A DNA stretch of 64,000 nt from CALMEC01 sp963777565 (GTDB lineage Bacteria > Actinomycetota > Thermoleophilia > Miltoncostaeales > Miltoncostaeaceae). The notes under the pieces were generated by a model. It worked only from the letters and a program-made list of their open reading frames with translations. It had not been told where the DNA came from and did not search any database. Location of the stretch: contig CAVZQZ010000008.1 of assembly GCA_963777565.1 (NCBI GenBank), forward strand, positions 62,001 through 126,000, given 5' to 3'. Positions within the stretch are counted from its first letter, which is position 1, and each line of letters starts with the position of its first letter. Made by a program: the position numbers and the translations under genes. Shown one piece after another: positions 35,060 through 43,575 of the stretch.

Positions 35060-36516
35060 ACCCACGCCCCGTCGGGCAGCGCCGCGATGTCGCCGCCCAG
35101 CTCACCGCAGCGGCTCCCCCGCGGCAGGACCTTGTCGGGGTTGATCCGCCCGCCCGGATCGAACGCCGCTCGCGTGCAGGCCTGCGCATCGAGGTCAACG
35201 ACGTTGAACGTGAGTGGCATGAAGTCGCGCTTCTCGATGCCGACGCCGTGCTCGCCCGTGAGCACTCCGCCGACGGCGACGCACTTGCGGATGATGTCCT
35301 CGCCGGCTTGCATCACGCGCTCGGTCTGGGCCAGGTCACGCCGGTCGAACGCGATGAGGGGATGCAGGTTGCCGTCGCCGGCGTGGAAGACGTTGACGAT
35401 CACGAGGTCGTGACGCCTGCCGATCGCGGCGATCTCGTCGAGCACCTCCACGAGCCGCGTGCGCGGAACCACGCAGTCGTGCAGGTAGTAGTTCGGGGCG
35501 ATCCGCGCCATCGCGCCGAACGCGCTCTTGCGAGCCTTCCACAGCAGCTCCCGCTCGGCGTCGTCGGCGGCGACGCGGACGGTCCGAACGCGGTGGGCGC
35601 GTGCGACCCGCTCGACGAGGGTGGCTTCCTCCGTGACCTGCGTCGGCGTGCCGTCGACCTCGACCAGCACGATCGCCGCGGCGTCGACGGGCAGGCCGGC
35701 GTGCGTGAACGCCTCGGCGGCCCGGATCATGCCCTGGTCCATCATCTCGATCGCCGCCGGGACGACGCCGGAGGCGATGATCTCGCTCACCGTCTCGCCG
35801 CCGTCGGCGACCGTTGCGAAGTCGAGCAGCATGGTCCGCACAGCCGGCGGGTTGGGGGTGAGGCGCACGCAGATGCGCGTCGCGATCCCCATCGTGCCCT
35901 CGCTTCCGACGAAGAGCCCACGCAGGTCGTAGCCGGGCGCGTCGGGCGCGAGCCCGCCGAGCATCACGACCTCCCCGTCGTGCATCACGACCTCGACGGC
36001 GATGACGTGCTGGGCGGTGACGCCGTACGACAGGCAGTGGGGGCCGCCAGCGTTGGTCCCGACGTTGCCGCCGATCGAGCAGGCCTGCTGGCTCGACGGA
36101 TCCGGTGCGTAGTGCAACCCGAGGTGGCGCACCGTGTTCGTAAGGTCGAGGTTCAGCACGCCCGGCTCGACCCACGCGCATGGGGTCGCCTCGTCGACCT
36201 CGAGGATGCGGCGCATCCGCGCGAGCGAGATGACGAGCGCGCCGTCGAGGGGAATCGCTGCGCCGGCCAGGCCTGTGCCCGATCCGCGCGGCACCACCGG
36301 GAGCTCGAGCTCGTGGGCGAGCCGCATGCATGCCGCCACCTCGGCGGTGGTGTCGGGCAGCACCACGAGCCCGCACTCGCCCCGCTGGATCGAGCCGTCC
36401 CGGGCGTACAGCCCGCGCTCCAGCGGATGGTCCAGCACCCGATCCGCTCCGAGGATCGCGCGGAACCGCTCGGCTGCCCCGACCCCCCGTGCGGTGGTGT
36501 CCGTCGCCTGGGCCAC
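35056..36516 (-). CDS. glcD: Glycolate oxidase subunit GlcD (FAD-linked oxidase)
   Basis: This 486-residue FAD-linked oxidase has VVPRGSGTGLAGAAIP, the FAD loop NVGTNAGGPHCLSYG and LFVGSEGTMGI in the PCMH domain. The C-terminal half carries NVFHAGDGNLHPL and LTGEHGVGIEKRDFM, which hold active-site His residues. D-lactate dehydrogenase is the alternative, but glcE and glcF directly downstream favour glycolate. GTG start at 36516; TAGCCT lies 9 nt upstream. First gene of glcD-glcE-glcF-SCO1. Confidence 0.93.
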   Translation of the reverse strand: MAQATDTTARGVGAAERFRAILGADRVLDHPLERGLYARDGSIQRGECGLVVLPDTTAEVAACMRLAHELELPVVPRGSGTGLAGAAIPLDGALVISLARMRRILEVDEATPCAWVEPGVLNLDLTNTVRHLGLHYAPDPSSQQACSIGGNVGTNAGGPHCLSYGVTAQHVIAVEVVMHDGEVVMLGGLAPDAPGYDLRGLFVGSEGTMGIATRICVRLTPNPPAVRTMLLDFATVADGGETVSEIIASGVVPAAIEMMDQGMIRAAEAFTHAGLPVDAAAIVLVEVDGTPTQVTEEATLVERVARAHRVRTVRVAADDAERELLWKARKSAFGAMARIAPNYYLHDCVVPRTRLVEVLDEIAAIGRRHDLVIVNVFHAGDGNLHPLIAFDRRDLAQTERVMQAGEDIIRKCVAVGGVLTGEHGVGIEKRDFMPLTFNVVDLDAQACTRAAFDPGGRINPDKVLPRGSRCGELGGDIAALPDGAWV

Positions 36517-36572
36517 TTCGGTTCGAGGCTATCGCATCGCCGCGGGCCCGGGATTCGTCCCGGCCCGCACCG

Positions 36573-37415
36573 TCACGGCGCCTGCGCGACGTGGTTCGGG
36601 CGCACGTAGTCCTCTGCGAAGCCGGCCCGGAGGATGTTGCGGTAGGAGCCGGACGGACGGTCCGGAATGCGCTCGCCGGTCTCGGTGAAGAGCACGGACA
36701 CGCCGAGTTCCCGTGCGAGCTCGGCTCGCCGGCGAAGCAGGGCGCCCTGGCCGCCACGCCCACGCAGTTCGGGTCGCGTCGCGCCGAGCCCCAGCCAGCC
36801 GACGTCGCCGTTTGCGAACAGCGCCCCGGCCGCGGCGGGCTCGCCGTCGACCCGCACGAGCAGGCAGTGCCAGCCGTCCCGCCCGGGGAGCGCCTGGAGC
36901 CATCCGACGAACGCCGGCGGCAGGCCGAAGCCCTCCGTCACGATCGCCCCGAACGTCGCGGCGTCGTCGGTGGAGGCGACCGGGTCCACGCGGACCGACG
37001 GATCCGCGACCCGCTCGCCGTTCGCCGCCGCCGCGGGCCGGCGGAACTTCATCCAGGCGTAGTCCGGCGTGAAGCCGTGACGGGCGAGCCACTTGCGGGC
37101 CATGTGCTCGGACGGCGCGTCCGGCCAGAGCGGAACCCGGCAGACGCATCCGGCCGCGTGTGCCGCCGCGACGGTCGCGGCGAGCGCGTCCTCGTCGAGC
37201 TCGGCTCCCAGCCCGACACCCAGAACGGCGTTGAACATCGTCACGCCTGCGAGCGCGGAGCAGCGGAGCGCCGTGAGGTCGGCCGCGCGCATCGTCACCA
37301 GGCCGAGTTGCTCGACCGTCGCCGCCGGGGCGGCGGCCCACATGTCCTCCACCGCCGCGAACTCGATCCGCTCGCCCGCGTCGGGCCGGTCGGCCGCGAT
37401 CGCGTCGGCGGTCAA
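36573..37415 (-). CDS. GNAT-family N-acetyltransferase with an N-terminal extension
   Basis: This is a 280-residue protein. The C-terminal ~130 residues form a GNAT domain with the acetyl-CoA loop LGATRPELRGRGGQGALL and the end PSGSYRNILRAGFAEDYV. The N-terminal half is probably a second, degenerate GNAT-like domain (MWAAAPAATVEQLG; KWLARHGFTPDYAWMKF). The TTG start at 37415 overlaps the stop of the upstream gene (TTGA). The substrate is unknown. It lies after the glycolate operon promoter region on the same strand. Confidence 0.8.
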   Translation of the reverse strand: MTADAIAADRPDAGERIEFAAVEDMWAAAPAATVEQLGLVTMRAADLTALRCSALAGVTMFNAVLGVGLGAELDEDALAATVAAAHAAGCVCRVPLWPDAPSEHMARKWLARHGFTPDYAWMKFRRPAAAANGERVADPSVRVDPVASTDDAATFGAIVTEGFGLPPAFVGWLQALPGRDGWHCLLVRVDGEPAAAGALFANGDVGWLGLGATRPELRGRGGQGALLRRRAELARELGVSVLFTETGERIPDRPSGSYRNILRAGFAEDYVRPNHVAQAP

Positions 37416-37705
37416 CGGGCCGCCCCGACGACTTCCCCGTTCGCGAACGCGATGTGCACCGGGAAGTCCTCGATGCGCGGCTGCGGCAGGCCGTGGCGCG
37501 CGAGCGCGTCGCGCCACCACTCCGAGTCGCGGGTCTCTTCGAAGATCTCCTTCGTGGGGCAGGTGTCGAAGAGCAGGATCCCGTCCGGCGTGCGGACGCA
37601 TGCGTGGAAGCGCATCGACGTGCGCGGCACCTCGGCGAGCAAGGCGTCGTACGACGCCAGCAGACGGTCCGGATCTCCGGTGAACGTCCAGATCGATGCG
37701 TGCAT
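37412..37705 (-). CDS. Small ABM-like dimeric alpha-beta barrel protein
   Basis: This 97-residue protein follows the ferredoxin-like pattern of antibiotic-biosynthesis-monooxygenase-type domains: a first strand (MHASIWTFTG), a long helix (PDRLLASYDALLAEV), strands around MRFHACVRTPDGILLFDTC, then a second helix. No catalytic residue can be assigned. A GGAGG lies 8 nt before the ATG at 37705. It is translationally coupled to the GNAT gene. Confidence 0.65.
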   Translation of the reverse strand: MHASIWTFTGDPDRLLASYDALLAEVPRTSMRFHACVRTPDGILLFDTCPTKEIFEETRDSEWWRDALARHGLPQPRIEDFPVHIAFANGEVVGAAR

Positions 37706-37793
37706 GCGCGACCTCCGCAGGGCGTCAGGACACCCAATGCTTCTCGGCGTCGCGCCCGCCCGTCAAGTGTCGGTGCGGATCGGCACCCGGGCG

Positions 37794-39002
37794 TCAGGCC
37801 TCCGCTGCCGCCTCGCCCGCGGCGATCGCGAGCACGACGTCACCGCCCTGCGCGACCCTGAGCCCGTCGAGCTGGGCGAGCCACCGGCCCGGCGCGGCGG
37901 CGGCGTCCAGGTGATCGACGTCGGTGAGCGTCCAGGCCCGCGGCAGGCGAATCGTGTCGACCACCTCGGCGCGCGCGCCGGCGAGCAGCCCAAGCGGGCC
38001 GGCGATGGCGTCGATGCACGCCTGCCCGAGGGCCTCGTCGCTCAGGCCCCACCAGCGGTCGTCCGGCGACGGCGAGCAGTAGCACTCGCACCCCACGACG
38101 GTCCGTCCCGGGGGCGCCAGCCGCGCGCTCCAGTTCTTCGGCTCGTACATCCGGGCGAAGGGCACGTCCGGATCGTCCACCTGGATCCAGGGCTCCTCGG
38201 TGAGACGATCGCGGTCGACCTCGACGACCACGACCACCGCGGCGCGGGGCGGCAGCGCCGGCGTCGCCTCGGGCGGCGCCGACGGTTCGAACAGCTTCGC
38301 GACATACGCCGGCGGGAGGCCTGCGACGACCAGCGCTGCCCCGAGCGTGGTGGGTCCGCCCGGCGTGTCGACGTCGACGCCGCTCACCCGCCCGTCGTCG
38401 ACACGCACCGCTCGGACGCGGGTCTGGAGCAAGAGCTCGCCGCCGAGGCGCACGACCTCCGCCGCCATGGCGTCCATGAGCTGGCCGATGCCACCGGCGG
38501 CGTACCAGAAGCCCTCCGGCGCGTACTGCTCGGTCAGCAGCTTGCGCGCGCGGGCGGCGGCGATGCGCTCCAGCGGCATCCCGTCGACCTTTTCGAGATA
38601 TCGGCGCATGACCCGATCGACGAAGTCGGCGCCGAAGCGGCCCGCGAGGAAGTCCCGGGCCGACGGCCCGGAGCTGTTGGGCTCGGGGAGGGCGTCCGGC
38701 CGCTGATCGAGATACCGACCGGAATGGATGCCCCCGTTGCGGAGACACACCACGGGCCGATCGACCCAGACCAGCTCGCCGCCGAGCAACTCCTCGAGCC
38801 ATGCGCGCCGTGTCTCGTCGTGGACGAACAGGATGTGGCCGCCCAGGTCGTAGGCGAGCCCGTCGGAACGCAGCGTCACGCACAGGCCGCCGACGCGATC
38901 CGACGCCTCGACCAGCGCCACCCGCGCGCCGGCGCGCACCAGGGCCAGCGCGGCACCCAGGCCGGCGGGCCCCGCACCGAGGACGATTGCGTCGTGGCGC
39001 AT
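37794..39002 (-). CDS. FAD-dependent oxidoreductase, protoporphyrinogen-oxidase/amine-oxidase type
   Basis: This 402-residue protein opens with the dinucleotide-binding motif VLGAGPAGLGAALALVRAG. GGLCVTLRSDGLAYDLGGHILF follows, a variant of the amine-oxidase/UDP-galactopyranose-mutase FAD motif. YAAGGIGQLMDAMAAEV fits phytoene-desaturase-like and HemY-like families. Near the C-terminus VAQGGDVVLAIAAGEAAA replaces the usual last FAD motif. The true substrate is unknown; a HemY (coproporphyrinogen oxidase) role is possible because hemQ is present, but the motifs do not settle it. ATG at 39002. Confidence 0.78.
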   Translation of the reverse strand: MRHDAIVLGAGPAGLGAALALVRAGARVALVEASDRVGGLCVTLRSDGLAYDLGGHILFVHDETRRAWLEELLGGELVWVDRPVVCLRNGGIHSGRYLDQRPDALPEPNSSGPSARDFLAGRFGADFVDRVMRRYLEKVDGMPLERIAAARARKLLTEQYAPEGFWYAAGGIGQLMDAMAAEVVRLGGELLLQTRVRAVRVDDGRVSGVDVDTPGGPTTLGAALVVAGLPPAYVAKLFEPSAPPEATPALPPRAAVVVVVEVDRDRLTEEPWIQVDDPDVPFARMYEPKNWSARLAPPGRTVVGCECYCSPSPDDRWWGLSDEALGQACIDAIAGPLGLLAGARAEVVDTIRLPRAWTLTDVDHLDAAAAPGRWLAQLDGLRVAQGGDVVLAIAAGEAAAEA

Positions 39003-39124
39003 TCCGGCAGGGTGTCCGCCGGGGCCCGGCGTGTCAATGCGGAGGTCGATTGCGGAATTCACGCAATGCCGGTCGGGGTCGCACCGGTGGGACACCAGGC
39101 CCTTCGACGTGAAGATGCCTGGGT

Positions 39125-39130
39125 TATGCT
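39125..39130 (+). promoter_or_regulatory. -10 box TATGCT before the ctaB operon
   Basis: TATGCT is followed by 7 nt and a TTG at 39138. The ATG at 39126 lies inside this box. Confidence 0.5.
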
Positions 39131-39137
39131 CGCCCGG

Positions 39138-39320
39138 TTGACGGAGTTTGCGTTCATCGCCGCCCTGGTCCTCATCGTCGTCGCCGGCGGCCTGGTCGCC
39201 CGCGCGGACTGGGCGGTCGCGCCCCGCGGACGCGGCGGTGCCCTGGAGCGGCTGTGGGTGGCGCTGCCGGCGGCGTTCCTCGTGCTCCTGCTCGTGCTCG
39301 TCGGGCGGGTGGTCTGGTGA
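39138..39320 (+). CDS. Small two-helix membrane protein upstream of ctaB
   Basis: This 60-residue protein consists almost only of two membrane helices (FAFIAALVLIVVAGGLVA and LPAAFLVLLLVLVGRVVW) with a basic loop between them. It resembles the N-terminal helical hairpin of an oxidase subunit but has no ligand residues. I chose the TTG at 39138 because a TATGCT box ends 7 nt upstream; the ATG at 39126 would fall in the promoter. Its stop overlaps the ctaB start (GTGA), so it probably functions with heme O synthase or the oxidase. Confidence 0.65.
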   Translation: MTEFAFIAALVLIVVAGGLVARADWAVAPRGRGGALERLWVALPAAFLVLLLVLVGRVVW

Positions 39321-40219
39321 CGACGCGCGCGGTCTCCGCGCCGGGCCTCGCCAGCCGCGCGGCCACGCTCCTTGCCGACTATGTGCGGCTCACCAAGCCG
39401 CGGGTGATCTCGCTGCTCCTGCTCACCACGCTGCTCGCCATGATCATGGCGGCGCACGGCTGGCCGTCCGGGCGGCTGGTGCTGTGGACCATGATCGGCG
39501 GCTACCTCGCCGCGGGCGGCGCGAACGCGATCAACCAGTGGTTCGACCGGGACATCGACGCCCGGATGCGCCGCACCTCGAACCGGCCGATCGTCGCCGG
39601 CCGGATCGGCGCCACCCACGCGCTGATCTACGCGCTGGCGATCAGCCTCGCGAGCGCGCTGATCCTGGGCTTCGGCGTCAACTGGCTCACCGCCGGGCTC
39701 GCAATGCTCGGCCTCGCCCTCTACGTCTTCCTCTACACCTGGTGGCTCAAGCGCACCACGGTCCAGAACATCGTGATCGGCGGCGCCGCCGGCGCCGTGC
39801 CGCCCCTGGTCGGGTGGGCGGCCATCGACGGGACCATCGGCCTCGGCGCGATCATCCTGTTCGCCATCGTCTTCTACTGGACGCCGCCACACTTCTGGGC
39901 GCTCGCGCTGCTTCTGCGTCGCGACTACGCCGAGGCGGGGGTGCCGATGCTGCCCGTCGTTCGCGGGGTGGAGGAGACCGCCCGGCAGGTGCTCCTGTGG
40001 ACGGCGGTCCTGGTCGGAGTGAGCCTGCTGCCCGTCGCCGCGGGCATCTCGGGCGGCGTCTACCTTGCGTCGGCGCTGGTGCTCGGGGCCCTCTTCCTGG
40101 CGTCGGCCTGGCGGCTGTCGCGCGCGCCCGATGAGCGCCGCGCCCGTGCCACCTTCTCGTTCTCCATGCTGTACCTGGCGCTGCTCTTCGCCGCGCTCGC
40201 GATCGACGCGGTGGTCTAG
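39317..40219 (+). CDS. ctaB: Protoheme IX farnesyltransferase (heme O synthase)
   Basis: This 300-residue UbiA-superfamily membrane enzyme transfers a farnesyl group to heme b to make heme O for the aa3 oxidase. The first Asp-rich motif is NQWFDRDIDARMRRTSNRP. YTPHFWALAL-type signature residues appear as YWTPPHFWALALLLRRDY. About nine helices. The GTG at 39317 overlaps the upstream small gene. It lies 3 kb before coxBAC. Confidence 0.93.
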   Translation: MTTRAVSAPGLASRAATLLADYVRLTKPRVISLLLLTTLLAMIMAAHGWPSGRLVLWTMIGGYLAAGGANAINQWFDRDIDARMRRTSNRPIVAGRIGATHALIYALAISLASALILGFGVNWLTAGLAMLGLALYVFLYTWWLKRTTVQNIVIGGAAGAVPPLVGWAAIDGTIGLGAIILFAIVFYWTPPHFWALALLLRRDYAEAGVPMLPVVRGVEETARQVLLWTAVLVGVSLLPVAAGISGGVYLASALVLGALFLASAWRLSRAPDERRARATFSFSMLYLALLFAALAIDAVV

Positions 40220-40242
40220 TTGGCCCGGCTGGAGGGCGCGCG

Positions 40243-41451
40243 ATGAGATCGCGGCGCGGGCGCGAGCGTGGAGGCCACGGGCTCGGATCGTTCCTGATCT
40301 CTCCGATCGGCATCGTCTTCACGACGGTGGTCATCGACCTCATCGGCTTCGGGATCGTCATTCCGATCCTGCCGATCTACGCCAAGGACCTCGGCGCCTC
40401 GCCCACGGTGATCGGCGCGCTCGCCGCGTCGTACGCGCTCATGCAGTTCCTGTTCGCCCCGATGTGGGGGCGCCTCTCGGATCGCTACGGCCGCCGGCCG
40501 GTGATCCTCGTCGCGCTGGCCGGCACCGTCGTGTCGTCCCTGCTGATCGGCTTCGCGACGGCGCTCTGGTTCCTCTGGCTGGCGCGGATCCTCAACGGCA
40601 TCTCCGGGGCCTCGTACGCGGCCGCCCAGGCCTATGTGGCGGACGTGACCGGCCCCGACGACCGCGCGCGGGGGATGGGGCTCATCGGCGCGGCGTTCGG
40701 CCTCGGCTTCGTGCTCGGCCCCGCCATCGGCGGCCTCTGCGCCCTGATCAGCCCGCGCGCCCCGTTCTTCGTCGCCGCCGCCATCGCCCTCGCCAACCTC
40801 GCGCTGGCTTGGCGGCGCCTGCCCGAGACGGACCGCCTGCCGGGCACGACCACGTCGCGCCGGGAGCTCATGCGCATGGCCGTCGGGCATCCACAGATCG
40901 CCCCGATGATCGTCATCACGTTCCTCGGCACGTTCGCGTTCGTCGGGATGGAGCAGACGTTCGCGCTGCTGGGGCAGGTCCGGTTCGACTTCGGGCTCGT
41001 CCAGACCGGGCTCATCTTCACGTACATCGGGATCGTCGTCGCGATCGTCCAGGGAAAGGCGATCGGGCCGCTGGTCGGGCGCTTCGGCGAGCAGCGCGTC
41101 CTCGTCGCCGGGCTGTTCCTGACGGGCCTCGCACTGGGGCTCCTGGCGATCACCACGGAACTCTGGGAGCTCTTCCCGGTGGCGGCGCTGCTGGCCGCGT
41201 CGGGGCTGGTCTTCCCTACCGTCACCACGCTCGTCTCCCGCGCGGTCGGGGACGCCGATCAGGGAGCGATGCTCGGGGTCGTCGCCTCGGCGAGCGGCCT
41301 CGCCCGCATATTCGGTCCGCTGGCCGCCGGCGCGATGTTCGAGCTGAGCGTCCCGCTGCCCTACCTCGTGGGCGCGGGGCTGTTCGGCGTCTGCCTCGCG
41401 ATTGCGCTGCGCGGTCCCGCCCGCCAATCCCTCGCGACGAACCCGTCCTAG
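40243..41451 (+). CDS. MFS transporter, DHA1/TetA-like (12 TM)
   Basis: This 402-residue exporter-type MFS protein has the DHA1 motif A in FAPMWGRLSDRYGRRPV and motif C in GAAFGLGFVLGPAIGG. Helix 1 is TVVIDLIGFGIVIPILPIY, as in TetA(B)-like pumps. Drug or metabolite efflux is likely. GGAGG lies about 8 nt before the ATG at 40243. It is 23 nt after ctaB on the same strand but has its own ribosome site. Confidence 0.88.
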   Translation: MRSRRGRERGGHGLGSFLISPIGIVFTTVVIDLIGFGIVIPILPIYAKDLGASPTVIGALAASYALMQFLFAPMWGRLSDRYGRRPVILVALAGTVVSSLLIGFATALWFLWLARILNGISGASYAAAQAYVADVTGPDDRARGMGLIGAAFGLGFVLGPAIGGLCALISPRAPFFVAAAIALANLALAWRRLPETDRLPGTTTSRRELMRMAVGHPQIAPMIVITFLGTFAFVGMEQTFALLGQVRFDFGLVQTGLIFTYIGIVVAIVQGKAIGPLVGRFGEQRVLVAGLFLTGLALGLLAITTELWELFPVAALLAASGLVFPTVTTLVSRAVGDADQGAMLGVVASASGLARIFGPLAAGAMFELSVPLPYLVGAGLFGVCLAIALRGPARQSLATNPS

Positions 41452-41566
41452 CCACGTCTCAGTGCGCCCGTCGCGCGGTGCCCGGCCGGCTGGCAACCCG
41501 CCGCCGGAATATGTAGAAACCGCTGGCGATCGCCAGGGAGCGTTCGCGTGACGTTCGAGGGGGTTC

Positions 41567-42805
41567 GTGGTGCGTACTCGCTGGTGTGTGATCCTGACAG
41601 CCGCGCTCGGAGCGCTCGCCGCGCCGGTCGCGGGGGCGGCGGTGTCCGTGAGCGTGCAGGGGAGTGAGCTGCGGATCGCCGGCACCTCCGAGAACGAGGA
41701 GGTGGGGGTCGGCTTCGACGTGACCTCCGGGACCTTCAAGGCGCGCGCGACCGACATCGCCGCGGGCGCCGGCTGCGTGGCGAACATCCCCGCCACTGTC
41801 GTGAACGCCATCTCGTTTCCCGCGGGCGCCACGTGCACGATTCCCGGGGCGACCGCGATCCGAGCCGACCTCGGCGACGGCAACGACCTGTTCGTCTCGG
41901 GCACCGCCATGCCGAACGTCGGCGACGAGTTCACGGTCCCGATGTTCGTCAACGGTGGCCCCGGAAACGACCGCATCGTCACCAGCGGCGGCAACGACGT
42001 GATCGACGCCGGCCCGGGCGACGACACCCCGGACGGATCGCTCGGCGACGACCAGATCACCGGTGGCCCCGGCGACGACCAGATCAGCGACAACCTCGGC
42101 AACGACGTGATCGTCGGCGGCGGCGACCCCCGCGACTTCATCTACGCGCTCGCCAGCCCCGACGGTGCGGACCGCTGGGACGGCGGGATCGCCTCCTACC
42201 AGCGGCGCGTCAACGGCCTGAACCTCTCGATCGACGGTCGCGCCAACGACGGCGAGGCGGGCGAGGGCGACAACCTCGGCTCGGGCATCTTCAGGATCAT
42301 CGGCGGCGACGGAAGCGACGTCATCGCCGGCGGCCCCAAGGCGGACATCATCGAGGGGCGCCTCGGCGACAACCGGATCGACGGCAGGGGCGGCGCCGAC
42401 ATCCTCATCGCCGACCGCAACCGCGGCTTCGTGAAGATCCCGCCGCCGGGCCGCGACTTCCCGACGAGCGTGGTGCCCGGGCGGCGTGCCAACACCCTGC
42501 TCGGCGGGTCGGGTGGCGACCGGCTGTTCGGGGACGCAGGCCGCGACAAGCTGAACGGCGGCAGCGGCGCCGACACCCTGTTCGGACTCGGCGGTGCCGA
42601 CATCCTGATCGGCGGCGGAGGACGGGATCGCCTCGTGGGCGGCGACGGCGCCGACCAGCTGTTTGCGGCGGACGGGTTCGTCGACTTCCTGTCGTGCGGC
42701 AGGGGCCGCGACCGCGTCGGAAGCGCCGACCGGGGCCGGCGCGTCGACCGGCTCGACCGGCTCGCCCGCAACCGCTGCGAGTTCGGGACGAACGGGCTGA
42801 AGTAA
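41567..42805 (+). CDS. Secreted RTX-like calcium-binding repeat protein
   Basis: This 412-residue protein has a Sec signal peptide (WCVILTAALGALAAPVAGAA), a ~110-residue N-terminal domain and many hemolysin-type nonapeptides of the GGxGxDxux form. Examples are GGPGNDRI, GGNDVIDAGPGDD, GGSGADTLFGLGGADILIGGGG and GGDGADQLFAADG. The repeats should form calcium-filled beta-rolls outside the cell. Export by Sec differs from classical RTX toxins, which use type I secretion. No enzymatic domain is seen. GTG start at 41567 after GAGGGGG. Confidence 0.83.
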   Translation: MVRTRWCVILTAALGALAAPVAGAAVSVSVQGSELRIAGTSENEEVGVGFDVTSGTFKARATDIAAGAGCVANIPATVVNAISFPAGATCTIPGATAIRADLGDGNDLFVSGTAMPNVGDEFTVPMFVNGGPGNDRIVTSGGNDVIDAGPGDDTPDGSLGDDQITGGPGDDQISDNLGNDVIVGGGDPRDFIYALASPDGADRWDGGIASYQRRVNGLNLSIDGRANDGEAGEGDNLGSGIFRIIGGDGSDVIAGGPKADIIEGRLGDNRIDGRGGADILIADRNRGFVKIPPPGRDFPTSVVPGRRANTLLGGSGGDRLFGDAGRDKLNGGSGADTLFGLGGADILIGGGGRDRLVGGDGADQLFAADGFVDFLSCGRGRDRVGSADRGRRVDRLDRLARNRCEFGTNGLK

Positions 42806-42818
42806 GCGAGGCGGCACG

Positions 42819-42845
42819 GGTCCTGCGCAATCGCCGCGCAGGACC
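42819..42845. terminator. Bidirectional terminator hairpin
   Basis: GGTCCTGCGC and GCGCAGGACC (10 bp) enclose a 7-nt loop between the convergent RTX-like and AMIN-like genes. Confidence 0.6.
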
Positions 42846-42860
42846 GTGTCGTCCGGATCG

Positions 42861-43352
42861 TCAGTGGCGCACGTCGACGACGATGCGCGGCGGACCCGTC
42901 AGGCGGAACACGCGGAAGGCTCGGCGCCCGGCGATCCCGGCCCCGTAGCTCACGACGCCCTCGAAGTCGCCCGCCACCTTCACCTGGCGAATTGACCGGA
43001 ACAGCGGCGTGCGCACGCGCGGGACATTCGACGTGGCGCCGTTCAGGGGGTGCGCGAGGGCCGCCGCGAACCGGATCGCGAGGAACCGGCTGCCGCGCAG
43101 CGGCACGGTGGCGCCGGACCCGTCCTGAATGATGCGGGCGACGTAGCGGACGTTGAACCCCGGGGTCCCGCCACGGAACTGGAAGACCATCCGATCGAAT
43201 CCCGGATGGGTCGCGACGCGGAATGCGACGAGCTCCCGCTGGGCGACCGAATCGGGTGTGGACTTCGCCGCGGTCGTGAACGGTGGGAGGGCCACGGCCG
43301 CGCCGGCCGGACCGGCGGCGACGATCGTCGCTGCGATGACGAGCCTCTTCAT
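42861..43352 (-). CDS. Secreted AMIN-like domain protein
   Basis: This 163-residue protein has a Sec signal peptide (MKRLVIAATIVAAGPAGAAVA). The single domain matches the AMIN-like family of actinobacterial envelope proteins (RVATHPGFDRMVFQFRGG; VSYGAGIAGRRAFRVFRL; PRIVVDVRH at the end). Function is probably binding of a wall component; no enzyme residues. The ATG at 43352 follows AGGAG with 7-nt spacing. It is divergent from coxB, with 223 nt between them that hold both promoters and no other gene that I can support. Confidence 0.75.
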   Translation of the reverse strand: MKRLVIAATIVAAGPAGAAVALPPFTTAAKSTPDSVAQRELVAFRVATHPGFDRMVFQFRGGTPGFNVRYVARIIQDGSGATVPLRGSRFLAIRFAAALAHPLNGATSNVPRVRTPLFRSIRQVKVAGDFEGVVSYGAGIAGRRAFRVFRLTGPPRIVVDVRH

Positions 43353-43562
43353 CGGGTTGCTCCTAGTGAGTCGAAGGGTGCGGTGCACATCAGAACATCT
43401 TCGCCACGGCACTGATACCTCATCCGAGCCGCCCCCGATGCGGCTCTGCGCCAGACGCGCCGGACGGGCTGCTTCGCGACGCGTCAGGTGGCCCCGATCG
43501 GCACCCCCCAGCAGGGACGTCTGACCGCCTCGTCACCTGCGGAAGTGGCCGTGTCGGCGTGG

Positions 43563-43568
43563 TAGCGT
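43563..43568 (+). promoter_or_regulatory. -10 box TAGCGT of the cox operon
   Basis: TAGCGT is followed by 7 nt and the GTG at 43576, a leaderless arrangement. Confidence 0.45.
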
Positions 43569-43575
43569 CTCGGCC

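Noticed and set aside
40216..42141. 641-codon minus-strand open frame across the MFS and RTX-like genes
   Set aside because: The plus strand carries two convincing genes (12-helix MFS; RTX nonapeptides). The antisense product is Asp/Glu/Arg-rich repeats typical of a shadow frame.
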